From contig NZ_JAASRW010000003.1 of the NCBI RefSeq assembly GCF_011761355.1, positions 800,492 through 864,491 on the forward strand: a stretch of DNA of 64,000 nt, written 5' to 3'. The position numbers were made by a program, and so were the translations under genes. Below the pieces are notes generated by a model. It made no database searches and had not been told where the DNA came from. It was given only the letters and a program-made list of their open reading frames with translations. Below are positions 8,841 to 16,478 of the stretch, one piece after another. The number at the start of each line of letters is the position of its first letter. The first letter of the stretch is position 1. This DNA is from Paenibacillus lupini. Its GTDB lineage: Bacteria > Bacillota > Bacilli > Paenibacillales > Paenibacillaceae.

Positions 8841-8870
8841 AGCCGCGGAAATTTTCCGCGGCTGTTTTTT
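8841..8870 (+). terminator. Terminator of the merR-thioredoxin operon
   Basis: GC-rich stem AGCCGCGGAAA/TTTTCCGCGGCT followed by GTTTTTT. Confidence 0.9.
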
Positions 8871-8876
8871 ATAAAT

Positions 8877-9087
8877 ACTGGCTAGATTGGATTCTGTACA
8901 GCGAAATGGCCTCCATTATATTGTAGGAGGCAGCTAGATTGGATTCCATGCAGTGAAATTCAGTACCTAGGAGCCTGCTGCAGCATTACTTGTCAAATTG
9001 ACTGTATGAATTCCAACGTACCTTTACCACAATGGATTTGCGGCAGATTAGATTGGATGAATTCCAATCTAGCATACGTCGGTTTGC
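8877..9087. repeat. Intergenic cluster of a short TTGGATT repeat family
   Basis: In this gene-free stretch, two related segments begin CTAGATTGGATTC (near 8881 and 8934), each followed by a TRCAGYGAAAT-like tail. A third copy forms a near-palindrome near 9050: AGATTGGATGAATTCCAATCT, which is 21 bases and so is described here as AGATTGGAT facing ATTCCAATCT. The same family recurs at 43.56-43.75 kb. No gene, promoter or terminator was recognised between 8871 and 9108. Confidence 0.6.
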
Positions 9088-9108
9088 CCGATTTGGGCAA
9101 TTACTGTT

Positions 9109-9858
9109 CTACAGCCTAGCTGTAATCACAAAACGTGCAGCATTGGTTTTGATTCCTTTATTAGTTTGATTCTCTAAAACAAATTGATAAAGGATGCGAT
9201 AGTCGTGCTCGTTTTCTCCGAAGCTAGGAATAATAGGCGTGTGCGTCAACAGGAAAACCAAGTCTTCAACGGTTTGATAATATTCCGTAACGTCGAAATC
9301 AAACGACTGTATATCTGTAAAGCCAGCTTCCTTTAGTTCTGTCAAGTACTGCTCCCTAAGTTTGCCTGCTGTAGTTCCCCAAGCTTGCCCTCTTCCGAAA
9401 GCTTCTTTGAGGTTCAACTTATCATCCTCGCTGACTTGCTGTGTAATGAAGATGCCGCCTTTAACTAACACTTTAGCAGCTTCCTTGGCGCTGAAATTCG
9501 AATGTCTGCAAGTGATCATATCAAAGAATTCCCTTGGGAAGTCGAGTTTCTCAGCATCCATTTGCAGAAAACGAACATTAGATTTGCCTGACCGATTGGC
9601 ATTTTCGATGGCTGTTCTAATCATTTGCTCAGATCGATCAATTCCCGTTAGCAGCAGTACTGAATCAGCAATCGGCAATATCGATTCGCCACCGCCAGTT
9701 CCGATATCAAGCAAAAGATCCGACGTCTTGCTTCGTGTTATCACTTCTTTGGCGAAATTCCATTGCAAACCCTCTGAGATACATTTCACATGGCTGAAAT
9801 CCCAACCGTTCATCTTGCCAACCTTATCATAAAATTGTTTGTATTCGATCTCGTTCAT
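9109..9858 (-). CDS. Class I SAM-dependent methyltransferase
   Basis: A 249-residue cytoplasmic methyltransferase of the Rossmann-like class I fold. Motif I is LDIGTGGG (about residues 50-57), the acidic residue of motif II is in TGIDRSEQMI, and a QMDAEKLDF block corresponds to motif III. The C-terminal ~90 residues (from about 160) contain the YLTELKEAGF region common in small-molecule methyltransferases. A GGTGAT ribosome site precedes ATG 9858. It is a monocistronic minus-strand gene. The substrate cannot be inferred. Confidence 0.85.
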   Translation of the reverse strand: MNEIEYKQFYDKVGKMNGWDFSHVKCISEGLQWNFAKEVITRSKTSDLLLDIGTGGGESILPIADSVLLLTGIDRSEQMIRTAIENANRSGKSNVRFLQMDAEKLDFPREFFDMITCRHSNFSAKEAAKVLVKGGIFITQQVSEDDKLNLKEAFGRGQAWGTTAGKLREQYLTELKEAGFTDIQSFDFDVTEYYQTVEDLVFLLTHTPIIPSFGENEHDYRILYQFVLENQTNKGIKTNAARFVITARL

Positions 9859-10141
9859 TGATGATCACCCACTACCTACTATAGCTACAAAGATTAACGT
9901 AATGCGAGATAAAGTTTAGATATAACTAAATGGACTGACTGTATTCTATAATGCAAAAATACATGTCATTTTCTCGATTCACGAGATCATCAAAATGCGA
10001 AAGTACAGGATGATCCCTCCTAATCGTTCCGCCCAGGTTAATTCCGTAGGATTTACCTGCATTTTTACATCAGGAATGGCTAGAACATACATGTAGTGCT
10101 TATTTACCTGCACTTTGGCATTTCAATGACAAATCAATAAA
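9859..10141. other. Gene-free intergenic stretch with a short direct repeat
   Basis: No gene was recognised. ATTTACCTGCA occurs twice, at 10051-10061 and 10102-10112, 51 bases apart. The minus-strand promoter of the methyltransferase must lie near the left end, but I cannot fix its hexamers. Confidence 0.4.
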
Positions 10142-10174
10142 AGAAAAACAAACAAGGCTGCCCTTAGGGCAGCC
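10142..10174 (-). terminator. Terminator of the minus-strand solute-binding-protein gene
   Basis: On the minus strand, a nearly perfect stem GGCTGCCC/GGGCAGCC with a tiny loop (10156-10174) is followed by a T-rich tract, 25 bases after the binding-protein stop. Confidence 0.88.
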
Positions 10175-10198
10175 CTGCCGTGTTATCAGAATCTTATC

Positions 10199-11767
10199 TT
10201 ATTTCAATCCTTTTTGCGTCAGGAACGCATCCCACTGCTTCGCAACCTCTTGGTCTACCTTCTCAGCACCGGATGCTTTCAGCTTGGATACGTACTCGGG
10301 AAGTACTTTGTTTGGATCAACCGCACCAGTCTCGAGCGCTGTTTCATATTCGTTTTTCACGGCGTTGATATTGGCGATTTCCGCTTTTACACTTTCTTCA
10401 TTCACAGTAAATCCGCTGCTCGCAAGTACAACGGCATTATCGTTTAATTCAATCGTTTTTTGCCAAGTGTCCGCTGCTTGCCCTGGTTTCAGATACGCAT
10501 TAAATTGGTTGCCGAATACCCAGTCTCCGTTAGGAGTATAGCCGGAGCCTTCAATTGGTTCAATAAAGGTATCGTCGACTTTCTTGTAGTGCGTGCCTTC
10601 GATTCCGTTACAAATCAAATTGTATAAATATTTATCGGTATTCAGAAGATTAATAAGCATCAGAGCACGTTCAGGGTTCTTTGAGCTTTTATTAACAACA
10701 TGCATAGCGCTTGCAATACCTGTGAAATAGCTGTCGGAGATCGGAACGTATACGACATCATTGCCGCCGTTGATCGCTTTTTCGCCAATCTCGCCACCTG
10801 GTTTAGAAGTGAACTCGATGGATACGGCAACATTTCCTTTTGCTTTCAGATCATTAATGTTCTGCAGGACAGGAGCATCCTGATTGATATAACCATTCTC
10901 GTACCATTCATGAAGCTTTTGGAAATAAGGAAGGCGATCATTCGCTGTGTTCAGGAATGTAGATAACGTATAGGCTGGATCATCCTTCATATAGAACACA
11001 GGAGAGCCGTCTGTACCAACTGCTTTTGGATCAATGTACATGCCACGGGAGTTTTGAGCCAATCCGAGTGGAACTACATCTGGTTCGTTCTCTTTCAAAG
11101 TTTTAAGGAAAGGCTCGATGTCACTGTAGCTATGAATAGTGGAGACGTCCAGGCTGTATTTATCGATAAAGCGTTTTTGGATAATCAAGCTTTTCTGCTT
11201 AGCAGCTACTTGGTAGATTGGGAAGCCGTATACTTTGCCGTCTGCAGCAAGCATATCAGGCCAGAATTTATCTGGAATATTCGCGCGAGCCTCCGGCGCA
11301 TATTTGGCGATCATGTCATCGGTCAGCTCAAGATAAGCACCGCGGTCAATGTATGGCTGATAGTTGCCGAGCCAGCCTTTGGAGCTCCATGCAATATCGA
11401 AATTCTCGTTAGCAGCGAGCATGGCATTTAGCTTCGGCTCGTATTCATCAAATGTGAGCGGTTTCAGTTCAACGGTCGCATTGATTTTTTCCTGCAAATA
11501 TTTATTGATCTCTTCATTGACCAGCTTCTGGTCTGGACCTGGGTCGGCTGCAACGGGATAGATGAACGTAAGCTTAACGGGATCCAAAGCCGGTTCGGTC
11601 GATTCAGCAGGCGCATCGCTGGCAGCAGTAGTAGGTTCTGTAGTAGGTGCAGGCGTTGCATTATTGTTCCCGTTGTTATTGCTGGAGCAAGCAGCGAGAA
11701 TGACAAACAATAAGGTGACAGACAGAAGTTTGGCGATCAATCGATTCTTTTTGTTGTTGTTCACCAT
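10199..11767 (-). CDS. ABC oligosaccharide-binding lipoprotein (LplA-like)
   Basis: A 522-residue extracellular solute-binding protein of an ABC importer. The signal peptide ends in the lipobox LAAC, giving a lipidated Cys at residue 27, followed by an Asn/Thr/Pro-rich linker to about residue 60. The C-terminal two-thirds resembles the LplA/YtcQ group that binds oligosaccharides, often plant-polysaccharide fragments. GTG 11764 has better spacing (six bases) from the GGAGGG site than ATG 11767; both give the same mature protein. It is the last gene of a minus-strand transport unit, behind two permease genes, with 127 bases between it and the nearer permease. Confidence 0.9.
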   Translation of the reverse strand: MVNNNKKNRLIAKLLSVTLLFVILAACSSNNNGNNNATPAPTTEPTTAASDAPAESTEPALDPVKLTFIYPVAADPGPDQKLVNEEINKYLQEKINATVELKPLTFDEYEPKLNAMLAANENFDIAWSSKGWLGNYQPYIDRGAYLELTDDMIAKYAPEARANIPDKFWPDMLAADGKVYGFPIYQVAAKQKSLIIQKRFIDKYSLDVSTIHSYSDIEPFLKTLKENEPDVVPLGLAQNSRGMYIDPKAVGTDGSPVFYMKDDPAYTLSTFLNTANDRLPYFQKLHEWYENGYINQDAPVLQNINDLKAKGNVAVSIEFTSKPGGEIGEKAINGGNDVVYVPISDSYFTGIASAMHVVNKSSKNPERALMLINLLNTDKYLYNLICNGIEGTHYKKVDDTFIEPIEGSGYTPNGDWVFGNQFNAYLKPGQAADTWQKTIELNDNAVVLASSGFTVNEESVKAEIANINAVKNEYETALETGAVDPNKVLPEYVSKLKASGAEKVDQEVAKQWDAFLTQKGLK

Positions 11768-11894
11768 GAACCCTCCAATTATAGTTCCTAATTTAGTATT
11801 ACTACACTTCTTGAAGCAAACCTGCTAAAGCCAAGCAAAACAAGCAAAATGTCCAGACCACCTCCTAAAAAGAATGATGACATCACTCAATTAG

Positions 11895-12773
11895 TTATCC
11901 CTTGAGGGAGCCCACCGTTAACCCCTTTACAAAGTACTTCTGGAAGAAAGGGAAGATGAACAGCATCGGTCCGCTCGCAACAATCGCCATGGCCATCCGG
12001 ACGGTCAAGGTTGGGAACTGTGCAAATTTGAGCTTATCTGCCACTTCAGCCATCGGCGAATTTGCAAGAAACTCGGCCTGCGATAAGATCCGTACTAGCA
12101 GCAGCTGAAGCGGAACGTATTTATCGTTGTCGATAAAGAGCAGCGCGTAGAACCATTCGTTCCAGTAGCCAAAGGCGATGAACAGGCCAAGAGTTGCAAG
12201 AGCAGGTGTGGAGAGCGGTAATATGATTTGGAAAAAGATTCGATACTCCTTCGCGCCATCTACCTTCGCCGATTCGATAATTTCCTTAGATATTTTATCG
12301 AGGAAGCCTTTCATAATCATGATGTTGAACGGACTCATCACGGTAGGAATGATGAGAGCGGCGAGTGAATTTTTCAAATGCAGGTACTGAGTCATCAGAA
12401 TGTAGAACGGGATTAACCCCCCGTTGAACAGCATTGTGAAGAAGACATAAAACGTCAGCGGCCGCTGATAGCGGAAATCACTCCGGGAAATCGGGTAAGC
12501 AATTAATGCAGTCATGAAGAGCGACAACAAGGTGCCAACAATGGTGATCGTAATTGTCACTCCGTAGCCCCGCAGCAGGGATTCGGGCTTCTCGAATACA
12601 ATGCGGTAAGCCTCCAGGCTCCATTCTTTAGGGATAAACTGATAGCCGAAATCGTGAAGGCTGTTCTCCGAAGTGAGCGAGATGGCGACCACAAGAACAA
12701 AGGGCATAGCGATCAGGAAACAGACGATAATGAAATACAGATTAATGATAGAATCAGCGAATTTAAGCTTCAT
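11895..12773 (-). CDS. ABC sugar permease, LplC/YtcP type
   Basis: A 292-residue inner-membrane permease of a carbohydrate ABC importer (CUT1 subfamily), with six predicted helices. The cytoplasmic EAA loop that docks on the ATPase is seen as ESAKVDGAKEYRIFFQIILP. The C-terminus FFQKYFVKGLTVGSLKG is typical of LplC-type permeases. The AGGAGG ribosome site is eleven bases before ATG 12773. It follows the LplB-type permease by 19 bases in the same operon and precedes the binding-protein gene. No ATPase gene is present. Confidence 0.92.
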   Translation of the reverse strand: MKLKFADSIINLYFIIVCFLIAMPFVLVVAISLTSENSLHDFGYQFIPKEWSLEAYRIVFEKPESLLRGYGVTITITIVGTLLSLFMTALIAYPISRSDFRYQRPLTFYVFFTMLFNGGLIPFYILMTQYLHLKNSLAALIIPTVMSPFNIMIMKGFLDKISKEIIESAKVDGAKEYRIFFQIILPLSTPALATLGLFIAFGYWNEWFYALLFIDNDKYVPLQLLLVRILSQAEFLANSPMAEVADKLKFAQFPTLTVRMAMAIVASGPMLFIFPFFQKYFVKGLTVGSLKG

Positions 12774-12792
12774 GGGCAGATGGCCTCCTCAG

Positions 12793-13785
12793 TCAGAAAA
12801 GCGCATTGTCTTTGTCAATGCGGCGTACAATCAAGTTGGCAGATACGACGGTTATAAGTCCTACTACAGATTGCAGGAACCCAACGGCAGCAGCGGAGTT
12901 AATATCTCCAAGCTTCGTCAAGGCACGGTAGACGTAGGTGTCGATAATATCAGTGGTCGGGAAGTTTGGCCCAACGTTATTCGGAACGAAGTAATGCAGC
13001 CCGAAGTCCCCTCTGAAAATATTGCCGAGACCAAGAATAAACAAGATGATGATAAGCGGCTTCAGAAGCGGGAGTGTTATACGGGTCATCATCTGTACAC
13101 GGGAAGCACCGTCCAGCCTTGCAGCTTCATAATAATCGGTGCTGATCCCCGTAATGCCGGCATAATAGACAAGAGTGGAGAAGCCGACGCCTTTCCAAAG
13201 CGCAACAAGCGGCAGGATGAACAACCATGGTGTTGTTTCCAAATACCAGTTATGCGTCTTTAGACCAAAGAAAGTAAGAACCGTATTCAGATATCCGTTC
13301 TGGAAGTCCAGAAAGGCGCTGCCGATATAGCCGACCAGTACCATGGAGATGAAGTAGGGAAGGAACAAGGTAGTCTGGTACACTTTTACCAGCTTTCCGC
13401 TAAGCTCATTGAGCAGCAGGGCCAGCAAGAGAGAGACGGCCATCGTGAGTAGAATATAAGTAAAGTTGTAGAGAAGCGTGTTGCGAATAATTCGGAAAGC
13501 ATCCTGCGCCTTGAATAGAAACTCGAAGTTTTGAAGACCAACCCATTTGCTGCCGAATATCCCCTGATCATATCGGAAATATTTGAAGGCCAGGATTAAC
13601 CCGACCATGGGCATGTAAGCAATAACTAATTTGAATAAGATGCCGGGCAGAGCAAGCAAGAGCAGCTCGCGGTTTCGGCGGATATGCCAGAACTCCTTGG
13701 CAAGCCAGTTTTTTTGTTTGGGCTTCTTAAGGCTAGTAGGCGTTTCCGGACCGCTGGGAACACCGGCAGACGGGACGTTGGACAA
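12793..13785 (-). CDS. ABC sugar permease, LplB/YteP type
   Basis: About 330-residue partner permease of the LplC-type protein, with six helices and the EAA loop YEAARLDGASRVQMMTRITLP. The N-terminus has a ~40-residue basic cytoplasmic extension before the first helix, common in LplB proteins. Start choice: GGAGGAG at 13798-13792 gives a six-base spacing to TTG 13785, while ATG 13791 directly abuts it and ATG 13800 overlaps it. A frame to 13824 is also open. It is the first gene of the transport operon, separated from the upstream regulator gene by a strong terminator, so it needs its own promoter in 13825-13920. Confidence 0.88.
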   Translation of the reverse strand: MSNVPSAGVPSGPETPTSLKKPKQKNWLAKEFWHIRRNRELLLLALPGILFKLVIAYMPMVGLILAFKYFRYDQGIFGSKWVGLQNFEFLFKAQDAFRIIRNTLLYNFTYILLTMAVSLLLALLLNELSGKLVKVYQTTLFLPYFISMVLVGYIGSAFLDFQNGYLNTVLTFFGLKTHNWYLETTPWLFILPLVALWKGVGFSTLVYYAGITGISTDYYEAARLDGASRVQMMTRITLPLLKPLIIILFILGLGNIFRGDFGLHYFVPNNVGPNFPTTDIIDTYVYRALTKLGDINSAAAVGFLQSVVGLITVVSANLIVRRIDKDNALF

Positions 13786-13921
13786 GTGCATCTCCTCCAT
13801 TCTTTGCTGAGTCCAGCATGCCATGACCGTGATTGTAAGAGATAGAGTTCAATCATTGAAAAGCTGTAGAAGTGAGGTGTACTTATTGCGAATTACTGTT
13901 TATTACAGGTTTGCGGCATAC

Positions 13922-13960
13922 AAAAACCGCCTGCTTCCTTGGTAGGATAGCAGGCGGTTT
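13922..13960 (-). terminator. Terminator between the YesS-type regulator and the permease operon
   Basis: On the minus strand, an eleven-base stem AAACCGCCTGC/GCAGGCGGTTT is followed by TTTG. It isolates the regulator transcript from the importer operon. Confidence 0.85.
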
Positions 13961-13963
13961 GGC

Positions 13964-16273
13964 CTAAGATATCGATTTCTTGATCCGGAATTCCTTTGGC
14001 GTGCTGCCGAACTTGCTTTTGAATAAGCGGAAAAAGTAGCTTTGATTGCCGTAGCCAACCTTCTCCATGATCTCCATGATTGTACTGTCCTCCTTAAGCA
14101 GCAGGTCTTGCGCTCTGCTCAAGCGAACATCATTCAGATATTCGGTAATCGTTAATCCGCAGCTGTCTTTGAACAGCTTACCAACATAAGCGGAGCTTAA
14201 TTTGACCGTTGCGGCAATGGACTGCTGATTGAGATTGTAGTCGGCGTATTTTTGCCAGATAAGCTCTTTGACGGTCTCGATAATCATCTCATTACGCTCC
14301 ATACTGGAGGGTTTTGCTTCTTCACAGATGGCTGTGCAAAGAGATAAGAAAGCCATATGCAGCTCGTCGAGTGTGTAGTAGTCCTGTGGCAGGAGCGGGA
14401 TACGCTCGACATCCATCGAAAGGTGGGTGATCCGGTTGCTCGTAATATCGGCCGCTGCATTTTTGATAATCCACGCCATATCCGATATCGCCCTTCTCAT
14501 ATCCTCAAGCTGCAGCTTTGCTAGAATGTCGAATGCCCGCTCAAGCTCACTTCCAGCATCGGTTAGCTTCCCTTTCCTGATGGCTTCCGATAACTTCTTC
14601 TCAACATCATCAGGCAGAGATTTCTGCTTGTTATCCAGATTTGTACGTATATTCTGGGCTTCTATAGTGGCTTGATAACCCATCAGTATACTGTATTGGC
14701 TAAGCTGGTAGGACTGATAATAGCTGGAAGACAGCTGGTTAAGCTGCCCCGTGCTGTCGCTGATGCCGCATGTAAGAGAGAGGGAATAGTAGCGGTCGAG
14801 AACTTGCTGAACGTCTGCTATTAAAGGCTTAATGACCGCTATATCAAGTGGCATGCCGGATAGGATAAAAGTAAAATGATCCTGCTGCATGTCGATGATC
14901 TCACAGCCGAAAGTCTGGGACATGATTTCTTTTGTAATATTCGTAATGGCAAAGCTGTGCAGCTTCTTCATCTCTGGAGATGTTCTTCGCTCATACTCAT
15001 CGTAGCGGTCAAGCCGAAGGGTACACACCATATAAGGACCGCTTGGGGCAAGCTGCAGCTCATGCTTCATAATTAACTGCCGCATATCCATCTCCGAAAG
15101 GCTCCTGCTGTCGGTCAGAAATTTACGGATATAATATTTACGTACAATCTGCTCGGAGCTGATCTCCTGCAGCTGTCCGGATAACTGCTCATAAACATCA
15201 CTCATTGCATCCAGCTCGCTGCGTGATCTGGGGGAAGGCTCCTGAATGTTCCGCATATGCGGCAGGATTCGCTTCATCATCGTTTCAATGGGGCCATAAA
15301 GCTTATAGCTCAGCCAGATGGAGATCCCGATGGAAATAAGGATAAAAGCGCCGGTAAGCATCAAATTCCGTGTACGCATATCCGAGACGGCTTGCATTAA
15401 TTGCTTGTAAGGCTGCATGTAAAGAATGGTCCAGTCACCAATACCACGAAGATAAGTCACCATAACCTTCTGCCCTCCGGCCTTGCCAATAACAAAACCG
15501 GATTCGCTTGGTTCCCCTGCGTTATCATTACGAATCAATCGCCCGATATCCTCCTGATTGAAAGTCTGGGAGGAATCACCGCTTTCGAACAATTGGCCGC
15601 TGGATGTCTGAATCAGAATGTCCCCGGTATTCCCATTACCGGTACCATTCAGCTTGCTAAGACTCTCGAATACCCAGTCAGGCTTGATGAATAAAATAAT
15701 CGCCGATTGATCCGGGGTAAAAGGCCGATACGTATCTGTCACGATAAAAGCAAAGGCGTCAATGCCATTGGAGTTACTAAAGCTGAACGGGATGAGTCTG
15801 GATGCGGGCAAGCTGTCATTGGTATGCAGCAGCCATTGAAGAATGCTGCTTTTCGTCGTACCGCCATCTACAAGAAAGTCGCTGGAGGATCCATAAAGCT
15901 CTCCTGATGTCGCATTATAAACAGACATCATGTGCAGGAAAGAAGAGCTTTCGAGCATATTGTACATCTGCTGATAGCCGCGAATATAATCCATTTTGGG
16001 AAGACTGCTGCTAAACATGAGAGGGATCAAGGCATTATCCCGATAGGCGAAAGAGGATAGATGCACAATAATTTCATTCATATAAGAAAGGTTGTATTGC
16101 GTCTGAGTAAGGACCTTTAAGTTCGCTTCCTCTTGGACATTCTTAACCGACCTCTCCAGCAAGTAGGTGTTAACGGCGGATAAGCCCGTGAGGATAAGAG
16201 CCATGGTCAGCATGATTGAGAATAATACACGTTTAAAATATTTCTTGGATGTAAAGTAGCCGTATGCCTTCAT
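13964..16273 (-). CDS. Membrane-bound AraC-family regulator (YesS-like)
   Basis: A ~770-residue one-protein sensor-regulator. An N-terminal helix (about residues 18-38) is followed by a large extracellular sensing region to about 300, then a second helix (~305-325, with ILISIGISIWLSY). A cytoplasmic region ends in an AraC DNA-binding domain (~665-765, ending FRLFKSKFGSTPKEF). This layout is that of YesS, which controls rhamnogalacturonan genes in B. subtilis. ATG 16273 has ideal spacing (ten bases) from AAAGGAG; ATG 16279 is only four bases away. It probably senses extracellular glycans and controls the adjacent importer and the divergent beta-helix enzyme. Confidence 0.9.
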   Translation of the reverse strand: MKAYGYFTSKKYFKRVLFSIMLTMALILTGLSAVNTYLLERSVKNVQEEANLKVLTQTQYNLSYMNEIIVHLSSFAYRDNALIPLMFSSSLPKMDYIRGYQQMYNMLESSSFLHMMSVYNATSGELYGSSSDFLVDGGTTKSSILQWLLHTNDSLPASRLIPFSFSNSNGIDAFAFIVTDTYRPFTPDQSAIILFIKPDWVFESLSKLNGTGNGNTGDILIQTSSGQLFESGDSSQTFNQEDIGRLIRNDNAGEPSESGFVIGKAGGQKVMVTYLRGIGDWTILYMQPYKQLMQAVSDMRTRNLMLTGAFILISIGISIWLSYKLYGPIETMMKRILPHMRNIQEPSPRSRSELDAMSDVYEQLSGQLQEISSEQIVRKYYIRKFLTDSRSLSEMDMRQLIMKHELQLAPSGPYMVCTLRLDRYDEYERRTSPEMKKLHSFAITNITKEIMSQTFGCEIIDMQQDHFTFILSGMPLDIAVIKPLIADVQQVLDRYYSLSLTCGISDSTGQLNQLSSSYYQSYQLSQYSILMGYQATIEAQNIRTNLDNKQKSLPDDVEKKLSEAIRKGKLTDAGSELERAFDILAKLQLEDMRRAISDMAWIIKNAAADITSNRITHLSMDVERIPLLPQDYYTLDELHMAFLSLCTAICEEAKPSSMERNEMIIETVKELIWQKYADYNLNQQSIAATVKLSSAYVGKLFKDSCGLTITEYLNDVRLSRAQDLLLKEDSTIMEIMEKVGYGNQSYFFRLFKSKFGSTPKEFRIKKSIS

Positions 16274-16315
16274 GAGCATCCTACTCCTTTATCAAGCATG
16301 AGGTCTATATTATAG

Positions 16316-16331
16316 TTGTAAACGCTATCAA
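16316..16331. promoter_or_regulatory. Candidate catabolite-responsive element (cre)
   Basis: TTGTAAACGCTATCAA matches the CcpA consensus WTGNAARCGNWWWCA at every constrained position in TGTAAACGCTATCA. It overlaps TATAAT-like bases on the minus strand upstream of the YesS-like gene, so glucose repression of this regulator is plausible. Confidence 0.65.
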
Positions 16332-16349
16332 TTTCTTATGCAAGGGTTA

Positions 16350-16419
16350 TTTTAGCTAAAATCACCTTATAAACTGCAGATACCGGGATCGTACGCTTTT
16401 TAGCATATTGTGCAGTTTA
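16350..16419. promoter_or_regulatory. Candidate operators in the divergent promoter region
   Basis: A perfect 12-base palindrome TTTTAGCTAAAA lies at 16350-16361. Inverted arms TAAACTGCA (16370-16378) and TGCAGTTTA (16411-16419) have centres 41 bases apart, about four helical turns. The region lies between the YesS-like regulator and the beta-helix enzyme. Assignment to the YesS-like protein is inference. Confidence 0.45.
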
Positions 16420-16478
16420 CAGCCTTTCCGTACATATGGCAGTGTGGAGCTAAACGATGATCATAAGGCGGTGCAGGA

